Positions 1 to 10,039 of a stretch of 64,000 bases of DNA are shown piece after piece. Origin of the DNA: Candolleomyces eurysporus. Lineage: Eukaryota > Basidiomycota > Agaricomycetes > Agaricales > Psathyrellaceae. Numbering within the stretch: the stretch's first letter is position 1; each line of letters begins with the position of its first letter. The DNA is taken from the NCBI GenBank assembly GCA_027579435.1, contig JANBPK010000727.1, positions 62,001-126,000 on the forward strand, read 5' to 3'. The position numbers and the translations under genes are program-made. The notes beneath the pieces are model-generated. The model was not told the DNA's origin and did no database searches. It saw nothing but the letters and a program-made list of their open reading frames with translations.

Positions 1-206
1 TTTTGACCTGCTTACGCAAAGAGGCACCATAACGCTATAATCATGCCCGCCCATTAGCCCCCCAATCCTTTCCATCCTGAGCCCGAACTTCAACTCACAG
101 TACCGTATTTACCGGTGATGCCGACTTTCTTTGTGCGCTTGGTCTGAAGAGCAGGATCTCATTTAGTCTGTGGGATCGAACAGTGGACGGACGTGAAGCG
201 TACCAT
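1..206 (-). CDS. RPL43: 60S ribosomal protein eL43 (L37a family), 5' part
   Basis: Zinc-ribbon protein of the large cytosolic ribosomal subunit; only its N-terminus is in the window. On the minus strand the ATG (204-206) forms a three-base first exon. Exon 2 is 99-143 and encodes 15 residues beginning TKRTKKVGITGKYGT. An intron covers 35-98, and exon 3 begins at 34 with RYGASLRKQVK. This N-terminus is characteristic of eL43, and a start codon alone in its own exon is common in fungal ribosomal protein genes. The CxxC zinc residues lie beyond the window edge. The longest uninterrupted reading frame here runs through the introns and hides the gene. The next gene, a carboxypeptidase, ends 239 bases upstream of this start on the same strand. 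Confidence 0.9.
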
Positions 207-444
207 CTTGGAGGCTTGAGGAGGATGCGGGTGATGGACTCGATTTCGGTGTGTTGCCCAGTGATAATTCGGTCCGTGAGAAAGTTGACACCGCTACTCG
301 CCGAAGTTCTGTACAGTTCCTGTTCGGCGATCAATTCCGGCTGACGGGGACCTCTCCCTGATGCTCTTGTTCAAGTAGAGTCCATAAATCAATGCATATT
401 TAGATCTGCTTATTGTGATACCAATGTCCAATACATGTCCATGT

Positions 445-2853
445 CTACAATTCATTCTCGTCCGCGTTCAGAATCAAAGTAACAAAGAACCTGATGGATT
501 CGAGTAACACATCCGCCTCGATAACTATTTCGGAAAACACATCAGTATTGAGATCCAAAAGAAACACGAAACCGACTCACATTCGTTAACTGTATGTATA
601 CCATTCGCAGATGGGTCCGGTTTCTTCCCTCCGTAATGATGATTATACCGAAAGATATGTTTCGACAAATCCCAATAATGCCTCGTATCTAAACGAACAG
701 CCTGGTAAATCGGAAGGCAAGGGACAGCGAATATTAGTTCGGACAACTCACCGGTATTCCCTGTCATCATCCCAGGTGACACGGTTATCTCATTGACGTC
801 ACCGAGATGCCTATGTGCATTGAACGTCGCTTTGATAGTCCCAGAAAGCAGCTGGAAAGGCAAGTCCTTTGGTCCAGAAGGACTAAACGGAGCTGGTTCC
901 ACCCCACGCAGAGTCGCATTGTCCACTTTCAAGAAGTACGCCGAATTGCCATTCACGATTCGTTCCCCGAACGCATCGAAGGTAATCCCATAGTTGTCTG
1001 CGATCGGTGAGAGAACCTTTGCATACCATTCTTGCACGGCTGACAAGGAACTAGGATGCCAAGATGTGAATATTTCATAGTGAGAACCGAGCAAAAATTG
1101 AACACACCTGGTAACAGAAACACGGTGATTTACCACTGCCCATGCGTTCTCTGGAAGAGCATTGAACTTGACACCGCCGTGAATCATGTCGATAGCCTTT
1201 GTTGTTGGTACAAGGCTCCGAACGACTTGAACATCACGGAACCACCAAGCAACGGCGTCTCTCGCAGTCTGGTATTTCAGCAGAAACGCGAATAGGGAAA
1301 GAAGAGCCCGCGGGATGTCGGGCACCTTAACGTTCGGTATCAAGCATTGTGCTATCGCAGAGACGGGGTGATTTGCGCTCTGTCAGATCCAAGCATGCAA
1401 ACTCGGTGAGAAACGCATAAATGACTGTCAGATTGGAACCAACGCACTATACTGAGTGATTCAGGTTCGTTCTCCAATGTCTCCAGGATGTCAGCAAGCA
1501 ACCCAATTGTCTGGAACAACACCCAGTCAGAGGGACTAACATCCAGACCACACCGAACTTGCGTGCACTTACGGTATGTTTCTGCGGCATGCTAGAATGT
1601 CCTCCGGGGCCGGAAACTTCTATCCGCACGTTATAGAGACCCTTTTCCGTTACGCCAGGAATAGCCAGCATGGCTCCTGTCAAGTTGTAGAACCCCGCTG
1701 AAACCGAAGTGGCTGGTGAGACCGGTCCAAGAGTAAGAGGAAAAATCGAGCACACCTCCTTCGTCTACGATCATGGATATACCATCGTAGCCATACACGG
1801 ATTTGATGTAGTCAGCTAGATAGCGTGCACCATAAAAACCGCCAGCTTCATCGAACCCGAAGGCCAGTACAACAGTTCGCGTTGGCCGAAACTCTTGTTC
1901 TAGAAGAAGCTCAACGGACGTGCTAATCCGGGTTGAAAATCGATGAGAAGAAGAGGTAGATTGTTCGAGCGAAAGTGCTTACAGAATCGATATGAGCTGA
2001 CTCTTGTCATCCGAGCTGCCGCGGCCCCAGATTCGATTTCCTGTCCATTTATCAGAGTTTGTAGAGGAATTGGAAAAGAGAACTGGCTGACCGTCATAGT
2101 ATCCATCATAAGGAGGATGAGTCCAACTACCCACAGTCGAATTCTCTACAGGGACAACATCTGAAAGAAGAGGGATCAGAGACACACTGAAACTGAGCTT
2201 CCCAGAACGTCGAACGAACCTTGATGAGCGGCCAGGAGTATCGGTTTAAGGTTTTCGTCGGTCCCAGTCCATTGATAAAACAGCCCATGCGTGTTGACGA
2301 AAGATAGCTGGAGGTTCGAATGCCTATTCAAACTATTAGCAAAGTGCAGACTTCTCTGCGCTACAGAAAGGAACTCACACCAAAGGGAATCTGTCTTCCA
2401 GGTACGAGTAGAAGCGGTGAAACACTTTCCATCGGGGATCTTCCCCTACGTTCCCCATATTGTCAAAAGCATCGGTGCTGTCGAAGAGGGCAGACGTCAG
2501 CAAATGGCCGTGTGGAGCCAGGGATGAACGTACCGAATGCGAACCGCATCTTGAAGCGACTCAATAGCATACCGCTTAAAACTGGGTTTCTCAATCTTCA
2601 AGTTCAACTCGTCCCAGAGTAGCGCATTGCGATTTGGAACTAGAGGAGATGTTTGGTAGCAGCTTGTATCCTGGTGGACGGCGTAAACCCAGGCAAACCA
2701 AGACACGCCTGCTAGTCCCATTGCAGAGAAGACAACAAAGAGTTGATTCAGAGCTTTCCAATTGACGTCAATCGAGGGCGAAGTCCACCACGGCCTGCCG
2801 CTCGTTAAACGGTTCGATAGCTGCACTTGCTTCTTTTTACCTTTCTCTTTCAT
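445..2853 (-). CDS. M20-family carboxypeptidase S-like (Gly-Xaa carboxypeptidase)
   Basis: Zinc-dependent M20A metallopeptidase of the yeast CPS1 type, expected to release C-terminal residues from short peptides in the vacuole. The start at 2853 (MKEKGKKKQ) is followed by a basic stretch and one hydrophobic segment at about residues 35-55, a type II membrane anchor. Later exons carry LLSDVVPVE, GRGSSDDK (the metal-binding Asp region), GVTEKGLYNVRIEVSGPGGHSS (dimerisation domain) and HGGVKFNALPE. The last exon is too short to stand out: a GTGAGT...TAG intron joins HTVNE to FIEADVLLESIRFFVTLIL, ending at the stop at 445-447. The intact reading frame, anchor and C-terminal helix suggest a functional gene of normal length. 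Internal exon limits were not all resolved. Confidence 0.87.
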
Positions 2854-3226
2854 GGTTCGGTGGTGGGAGGAAAGACGATAATTGGACGTGTTCCCCGATA
2901 TATCGTGTAGAAGTGAGACACACCCTCGTCTCATTCTTGTTAAACAATGCCTTGTTGAGCCTGCAACGTTGTGCATAATCGTCGGCGCCACAGTACCTCG
3001 CAGAACCAGATCAGGAATGGAGATGTTCGCTCGTGCGTCATTGCGGTGTAAGCCTGGTGCGGCGCAGAATCTGAAAAACCATCGACCACAAGAATCGCAA
3101 ATTTTACCCCTGTCGCTGCTTCGTTTCAGTTGGGTGGGCCGATCGGACCCTGGCCTAATTAGGAGGTTATAAACAGGTTATCAGTACTGGACTAGAAGTT
3201 GATTACACGGAGCAGACTGAAAACGA
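2854..3226. other. Intergenic, 373 bases
   Basis: Upstream of the carboxypeptidase start and downstream of the RPF2 stop. It should hold the carboxypeptidase promoter and the RPF2 3' UTR. No coding signal or repeat was seen. Confidence 0.5.
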
Positions 3227-4487
3227 TTACTCGTCTTCCTCCTCATCGTCATCCTCCTCGTCCGATCTCTGCTTCTTCGTAGGCCTTTCCTCCTGCAACC
3301 CTTTCATTTTCCTGCCCCTCAACTTGCTCAAATCCTGCTTGCCCACATGAACTCTTCCCCGCAAGTCTCCCATCTCGTCCAGCTCGACGTTCTTACGTTT
3401 CTTGCCTAGACCGCTCTCCACGTCCGCCTTCTTCAACTTGGGTCTCCTCATAGCCTGTTTGAGTAGGTCCGCATCTGGTGGTTGGAATCGCCGTAAAGCC
3501 AAGTCTAACGAAGGTCCCATGGGCACCAACTCTACCCTGGGTGTTCGCACACCAGAGGCAAGGAATTTTGTGGTATATGTGCGGATGTGCACTTTTGGTA
3601 AAGCAGCCGTTGCTGCAGATGGTAACGAGGATTCGATGAACGAAGCAGAAGCGACAGCTGCGAGGGGATTGGCATGGGTGGTTTCGGCGGTCGAGGTAGA
3701 GAGGAGGTTTGCGCCAGTAGCATCGTTCAGGGATGCGGGCGTAGGACCAACGGAGATGCTGATGACATGCTCCAGTCCTAGGAGGGATATTGAGTCGACC
3801 TCCTCCCCGTTGAAGAAATCCAGCAGCATGGATTTGAGGTGAATGAACCGCGGATGGGTATCGAAAAGGTCAGAAGCGAAGTGGAGAAGGGGCTTGTTCC
3901 CTGGTGTCGATTTAGGTGTCTATTCAAGTCAGCACAGAGAAAATTAAGTTTAGGGAGGCAAACGTACTTTGAACTCTGACATGGCTTTGTATCCTTCAAC
4001 ACCAACTTCGATCATATCAAGTACTCGTCCGTTGAACATCCGTACAAAGGTCATTCCATTTGGCCGTTTTTTCGTCGTCTGACCTACCACAAACATCGAC
4101 GCATCGTTCTTTGCACTCCAAAACTCCAAAGAAGAGACTGAAGACGATGATGAGGATCCAGGTGTTGAAGGATCGAATGGGTGGATCGGGTTTTTCTTGT
4201 TGAAGCCAATAGCATGCGGTCGTTTCAGAGCCATCTGAATCGGATACTTAGGGAATAGCCCCACAAGAATCTGGATATGAGGAACGTACGAAGTCCTTGA
4301 ATACAGCTTTCACAGTTTCTCCCGTATGCGTACCCTTGACGAAGATTACAGTCCTGGGGTCCTCCACCTCCTTTGGTTCGCGAGCCTCCATAGCTCGCTT
4401 CGAGCGGGCATTTCTTGGCTTTCTATGCATTTTCTTCAGTACCTAGTTCAGTTAATGGTAAGATAGGACTCACATTACGCGTAGCAT
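3227..4487 (-). CDS. RPF2: Ribosome biogenesis protein Rpf2 (Brix domain)
   Basis: Nucleolar factor that, with Rrs1, brings 5S rRNA, uL18 and uL5 into the pre-60S particle. Exons read KPRNARSKRAMEAREPKEVE (N-terminus), then NKKNPIHPFD, FWSAKNDASMFVVGQTTKKR and RMFNGRVLDMIEVGVEGY (Brix core). These are followed by RTPRVELVPMGPSLDLALRR and the family C-terminal signature RVHVGKQDLSKLRGRKMKGL, then an acidic tail ending at 3227. An ATG at 4430 would give a protein starting MHRKPRN. A better start is 4487, where a tiny exon MLR spliced to KMHRKPRN matches the usual MLR N-terminus of fungal Rpf2. That splice would use the weaker donor GTAATG, so the first exon is less certain than the rest. Confidence 0.92.
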
Positions 4488-5581
4488 AGTCGTTCTCGTT
4501 GCTCCAGGTTAGCTGCTCGCTGAGTTCGTCGAGGCATTAAAAGTTTCTCTGATATTACGTAATCTCCATCACACTTCCTATAGGGGATTCTGTTGATCTC
4601 GTACGGCTGGAGGATTTATATGTTGGAGGAAAGGTCTCGTCGAATCTTATTACTGGTGATTATTAGTTATGGTGTAGAAATTGGATTTAAATACGATCTT
4701 TGTCCTCCGGGACGGTTTTGACGCATGATGGCCGACGTGGAAGGCCCATCGAAGAGCGATGGCCCGGGGTTTTCCTTTGCCATATCATGGTAAACCAGCT
4801 CTGTCGACTGCCTATCAATTATTTTTCCTCTTTCTTCTCTCCTTGGGAATTAAATTGGGATAAGTAAGTAGACACAAGCAAGTGTACATCAAGGCTCAGT
4901 ATGTTTGATTGATCATATGGACTGGAAGCGCCGTCGGCGCCTTCTTCCACACCAGCGCTTTGAAAAGGTTCATAACGGCGCGAGATGACACGGACAGCAT
5001 AAGAGGCTGATAAGTTCTATCTAGAATGATGCATTACTCCACTCGAAGATATCATGGACGATACCCTGTGAAACAGGACAGAAACTATAGGACAAGAGGA
5101 AGAGATACAGCACTGTTCATGGCAGAACGCATCACTCCGCGCTTTGATGATCACGCCGGCTCTCCCTGCAAAGCGTGGGCATCCCAGAGGTAAGTTGAAA
5201 GTTGAGCTACATTCCAACTTGCAATAATGGCCATTATGTGGAATCGGAGCGCAAGGACAAACAAGCGATTCATACATTTCTCGTTTCCAGAAACGATGAC
5301 AACAATCGGGACCTTGACAAAGTTTTGTCCATCAGGCTATAGAAAAACAGGAAAAGAAGATGCAGTCAGGTTTATGTACAGTGGTAGCGAATTCATGGAT
5401 ATAGGGGCATTGTGGTATCGAGAAAATCAAGAGCCAGAATTGGTAAATAGAAAATGGTACAGACAGGATTGCAAAAAACTCTACGATTATCAGAACATTG
5501 GCAGGAACAGGTTGAATGACAGAAGCGCGAAGATAGCCAGAACATGAGGCAATGATACAACAGAAAACAGGAGATTATTCA
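4488..5581. other. Intergenic, about 1.1 kb, no supported gene
   Basis: Lies between the RPF2 start and the DnaJ stop. It contains TA-rich stretches near 4560-4700 and scattered frames of up to about 106 codons (for example 5227-5547, plus). None shows a recognisable domain, intron pattern or codon bias. I see promoter and 3' UTR space only. Confidence 0.45.
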
Positions 5582-7294
5582 CTACCCGTCCCATGTGCGA
5601 CGGCGAGGACGATGCTTGCGACGGTATGGATCTCGGTCAGCGTCATCGAGATAATACGGTGAAGGATCTACCAAACCGCGAGAATTGAAATCAATGAACG
5701 GCGTTCTACGAACATGTAAAGAGAACTCACTAGGATGATAAGGATTGCGACCTTTTACCATGAAACAGTGAGGATACACGGGAATTGAGACCCTGCATCA
5801 CAGAGGATATAAAACCCTTACTTTTTTCGTGAGTACCGTGAAGATGATTCTGGTGCCCATCATGCTCAAGCTGGTGCAAGGATTCGCTATCTTGGGACCT
5901 TCTACGGTGGGAATGTACCCCGTGCAGTTCTTGAGGGTACGCAGTAGTCGCTACGGGCGCGGTCGCAACATGAGGCCGGGGCGTTTCCGTGAGGTGATCT
6001 GACTTACGAGTGACCTGCGGATTGCCTGGCATCGTGTGGGATTGCGGAGCGCCATAAGTATGGACACTGCTCGTGTGATACACATGGCTACCAGAAGGAG
6101 GAGCATTCTTGTAAAAGCTCTGCTGACTTCCTCCGTAGCTGGAGTAAGATGGAGGAGGAGGGAGGCTTGGCGAAGATACCGGAGGCAGGCGGTGCTGTGG
6201 CTCTTGAGAAGGACCAGAGATCTGCCTTCGCTCTGTGTTACTTGGCAGACTGTCGTGGCTAGGCTGTTCAACCCCGTTGATGGTATAAACCTTGCGACCA
6301 TCGGGGAAAGTGCGGGTGACATGGTCATTCCCCTACGGCCGATAAGATTCAGCACTGGCTACCATGTTGAAGAGTTAACAATGACGTACCTCCCAATCCC
6401 GTCGTTTTTGAACGGTCTGAGTGACCCCATTGATGCTTTGAGTCATGAAACTTTCCGACATCCATTTGCCGCCGCCGCGACCGCCAGTGCCCCGCCTGGG
6501 AGGCTCTGGAAGCATACCGAAGGGGGAAGTAGATCCCAGAAGCCCACCACCTCCAAATCCTCCCATAAAGGTAAATGGACTTGCCATCGGATTGGCGTTG
6601 AATCCTGTGAATCCGTTCATTTCCCTCTCCCTCCGTTCCATCTCCTGGTCCAGGCGTTCGAATCTCTCGAACGGATCCTCGAAGAAAGCAGGACCCGATT
6701 GGAACCCGCCAAATGCAGACCGTGGGCCCAACATATCAGCGAAAATAGAGTTGAAAAGTACGAAGGGGTCCTGGAATGCGAAAGATGGGAATTGCTGGTG
6801 ATGTCTGTGAGAGAAGCCGCCAAATGGATCTGGGCCGAAGTCGAAATGAGCACTATATGTGCCATTGCTGTTACTAGCTTTCGGAATCTCTTCCACTGGA
6901 GGAGGCCAGGCTCCATGGTAGTCGTATTCCTGTAAAGTCGTGATTAGCTGTGAACCACCACCGAGTTTTGGCGAATGGGTCTGCATACCTTGCGTTTCTC
7001 TGGGTCAGTGAGGATCTCGTATGCATTGTTGACCTAATGCAGGGTAAGCGTTGCCTCGAAAGAGAAGATACACATAGACGGACCTTTCTGAACTTCTCCT
7101 CTGCAGCCTTCTTCTGTTCTTGAGACGCTGTTGGAGGAAGACGATCTGGGTGTGTTTGAAGTGCTCTCTTCCTATAAGCTTTCTTGACTGCCCGAAGAGT
7201 CAGCATTGTCATGCATGCGCAGGGTGCCGAACTCACTCTCTTCTACGGTAGCCGTAGCCTGGACACCGAGCTCCTCGTACAAGAGGGTTGCCAT
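5582..7294 (-). CDS. DnaJ (Hsp40) protein, DNAJB6-like layout
   Basis: Co-chaperone that stimulates Hsp70 ATPase through its J domain. Exon 1 starts at 7294 (MATLLYEELGVQATATVEES). Exon 2 gives KKAYRKRALQTHPDRL with the essential HPD triplet, and exon 3 gives VNNAYEILTDPEKRK, completing the J domain within about 75 residues. A Gly/Phe-rich segment follows (FGPDPFGGF, SAFGGFQSGPAFF, FMGGFGGGGL), then a Ser/Thr-rich patch and a His/Pro-rich C-terminus ending RPRRRTWDG. There is no zinc-finger (CxxCxGxG) region, so this is a class II or III J protein. The layout recalls DNAJB6/DNAJB2, but orthology is not proven. Its start lies 197 bases from the divergent IPI3 start, so the two probably share regulatory DNA. 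Confidence 0.87.
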
Positions 7295-7491
7295 TGTGGT
7301 GCGCTGTCAATGGTGGTGGTTGCAGTGTAAGCTGTGGAGGCGTCTATTTGAAGGGTCGAAGGTTCTGGTCCACGATTAATTAGGCAGGATAGCCCCTTTC
7401 GATCACCAAACGTCATTACTCTAGCCGATCACGTGAAGTCCATCAGTTCCCTCGTTTTTCTGCGTTTCTGCAGCGCCTCACTAGGCCGACA

Positions 7492-9346
7492 ATGCACCTT
7501 CAAGAGGTCATTTTGTGTTCAACGACGTCCCAGCAGCCAAATGCTGCTGCTGGGGCAATAACCATCCATGATATTCAGACTGGCGCCATCCTAGCATCCT
7601 TCAAGCAGACAAACGCTGCTCCTCACAGCATTGCAGTGCTCGAATCTAAAAGCACACAGGGTGGCTTCGTCCTGGCTGCACAGGTCGAAAAAAGCATTCT
7701 AAATGTTTATAATTTCCAGAAGGTATACCCCATTACTCTTATCATCTAATTTGTTGAATGACAGTAATCCAGGATCAACTAGCTCTCAAAATCGTTCTCC
7801 CAGAAAAACTAACCTGTATTGCAGTGGACACCAACGGTGATTTCTGTGCAGCAGGAACGTCGCAAGGGCGCATCTACTTTTGGGAGGTGAGCATGCACCC
7901 ATATTTTTGCAGAGTATCTGATCAGAAGTGTAGGTTTCGTCAGGAATTCTGTACAATGCCTGGGACGCCCACTACCGCTCGGTGAATGTTTTACGGTTCA
8001 CCCCAGATGGTGCAGCGCTTGTATCCGGCAGTGATGATTCTGGCGTAAGCGTCTGGTCCGTGTCGAGGTCAATACGACCACCTTTTATATCCCATTCATT
8101 CGCTGATCTCTCTTCTCCGGTCAGATTAGTGAACGAAGACGTTCAATCAGAACTTCCAACTCCATTCTGCACCCTGACCGACCACACACTTCCTGTCACG
8201 GATATTGTCTGCGGGGTAGGCATCTTCCCTAATTGCCGCGTTATGACTGCGTCAGCGGACCATTCAGTCAAGGTATGGGTTGCCATTCGAACAATGTACA
8301 GTCGCGCTAAACGTCATATAGATTTGGGACCTTGGTACAAAGTCGCTGTTAACCACCTTTCAATTCCCCGAAAGCATTTCACTTCTAGCATGGGATGTGA
8401 CGGAACGATTCTTCTTCGCCTTCTCATCCACTGGCTCCATTTACCAAATCAACCTCTTCCGTCAAAAGCCAAGATTTGGCGGACACGCAATGCAGGCAAT
8501 CGGTGGTCTTGGTGCAAACGATGTCGTTCGCATAGACGAAGAATATCTGCAAGCTCAAAAGAAGCGGCTTATCCAGGTTGGGTAAGGCACGTTGCTTCAG
8601 CGCCTCGGCTTCCTTCTGACTCGATTGCATAGCCAAGTAGTTTCATCGGCGACGATATCCTTGAGTTCAACATGGTTACTCGTTGGAACTGTTGATGGTC
8701 AAATTCACATCTACGACATTCCATCGCACCAACTTCTTCGATCCATCTCGACACATAAAGGCTTTTCAATATCGCACCTTCAAACGATGATGAAGCCTCC
8801 CGACTTGAGCGGTCATGTTAGCATTGATTTCAGGGTCGGAGCAAGTGCAGACCTGAAGGACACAATACCCGTAAAGCCTGTCGTTCCTTTCCAACGGACA
8901 AGGGACGCAAAAGCAAGAGAAGCCCACGAAGTCCTCGTACTTCTGAAAAATAAAACCGCAGTATGTGACACCTCCCTCTTCATTACCGCGCTGCATCAAA
9001 CTGAAACCAAATCCTCGGCTAGCCCCCACCCGACTTCTGCGGATTCTACGAAAGCGAAGACTTTTTGAAAGAGCACGCCTTCTTCGTTCAGCCTGTATCC
9101 ACGAACAACTCCAGCTCCTCAGCAACCAACACCGCATCGCTGCAATCTCGCGTTCAAGACCTGGAATATGAAGTCGAGCAACTGCGGGTGCAGCTCGGCA
9201 AAGCCAAAGGCGTGAATGACGCGATGTGGGACACTGTCGTACAACGATTTGTTGATCAAGGAAGATCCAATGGCGGCACCTCGAGTGAAGCTGAGGACCC
9301 GGAGGACAGCAAACGGAATCGCAAACGCGGGCGTACTGGCAATTGA
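7492..9346 (+). CDS. IPI3: Pre-rRNA processing WD40 protein Ipi3 (WDR18 family)
   Basis: Subunit of the Rix1/Ipi1/Ipi3 complex, which acts with Mdn1 in late pre-60S maturation and ITS2 processing. The WD40 blades are visible across the exons: AGAITIHDIQTGAILASF, LTCIAVDTNGDFCAAGTSQG, VLRFTPDGAALVSGSDDSG, RVMTASADHSVKIWDLGT and WLLVGTVDGQIHIYDIPSH. After an intron at about 8961-9022 the last exon carries LKEHAFFVQP and a coiled coil (SRVQDLEYEVEQLRVQL) ending in a basic tail RNRKRGRTGN at 9346. The length and the C-terminal coiled coil fit the family. This is the only complete copy: its 3' end is repeated at 13460-14175 and 18075-18376. Confidence 0.88.
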
Positions 9347-9419
9347 GAATGGTTGATCACAAAATGGCTATGTTGGTGCTATCCTACTTTACACAGGTTA
9401 AATTGAATGCAAATAGCTA

Positions 9420-9600
9420 CAGATTTAATTGAGGATTATAACAGTCGCAAATCTGCTCAATTGTGTTCTCGCAGCAGGGCGAAATCGTATGCTCCATTGA
9501 CCTTGTCGCTGAATGCTGGCACACTGAACGCGTTCTTCGTCAGGGAAACATCCATACTGGGATTTGTCTTTGAGAGCGAAGCGTCAGCATCTTGCGATTG
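9420..9600 (-). pseudogene. Copper amine oxidase 3'-end fragment (copy 1)
   Basis: Minus-strand reading gives FSDKVNGAYDFALLREHN preceded by SKTNPSMDVSLTKNAFSVPA. This is the C-terminal tail of the amine oxidase at 18486-21218, which reads KANPSMDVPGTKDALSVPA. The match covers the tail exon only. It then breaks off at about 9596 and runs directly into a fragment of the HypX gene, so no upstream amine oxidase sequence remains. Relative to copy 2, the sequence equivalent to about 14486-15660 is missing here, which points to an internal deletion after duplication. Confidence 0.82.
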
Positions 9601-9690
9601 ACGCCCTGGTAGTTTCGGGTAATCCAGAAGCGTGATAGGAGTTGTCCATCTCAAGGGAGAGACGTATTTGGAGTCGACGAGCACTCTCAG
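9600..9690 (-). pseudogene. HypX exon-2 fragment
   Basis: About 85 bases matching 15660-15745, inside exon 2 of the small gene HypX (15297-15960). Minus-strand translation gives VDSKYVSPLRWTTPITLLDY against IDSKYISPLKWTTPIALLDY in the intact gene. The similarity stops near 9690. Further upstream on the same strand a short basic frame (MSKDKRPLFGALGPRKRKR, about 9690-9765) runs in, but I cannot place it. Confidence 0.78.
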
Positions 9691-10039
9691 CCCTTGTGGG
9701 TCCGCATCCCTTTTGCGCTTCCTCGGGCCTAAGGCGCCGAAAAGTGGGCGCTTATCCTTGGACACAATTGCGGGAAGCAGTTCTCAGGAAGTCAACAGGC
9801 CAAGGCAATGCGTCTTGCCACGAGGTAGCTGAGAGGTTGCTTCCCTCCCATATCCATCTCTTCGGCCCCCCACTTTTGCAGGCAAGCTCCGTGCCCTCTT
9901 GCATCGTTGGGGCCCTCAACGCACCGGCACGAGTATTTCTATCACTACCCGGTCACAGAGCGGGGTGAATACAGCCATTCTACACCGTGTTTGTCTTTCT
10001 TCATGGATCTGACTGATCGGCTTGACTTTAGATTCACCC

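Noticed and set aside
5227..5547. 106-codon plus frame
   Set aside because: No family resemblance, and it lies in the 3' flank of the DnaJ gene.
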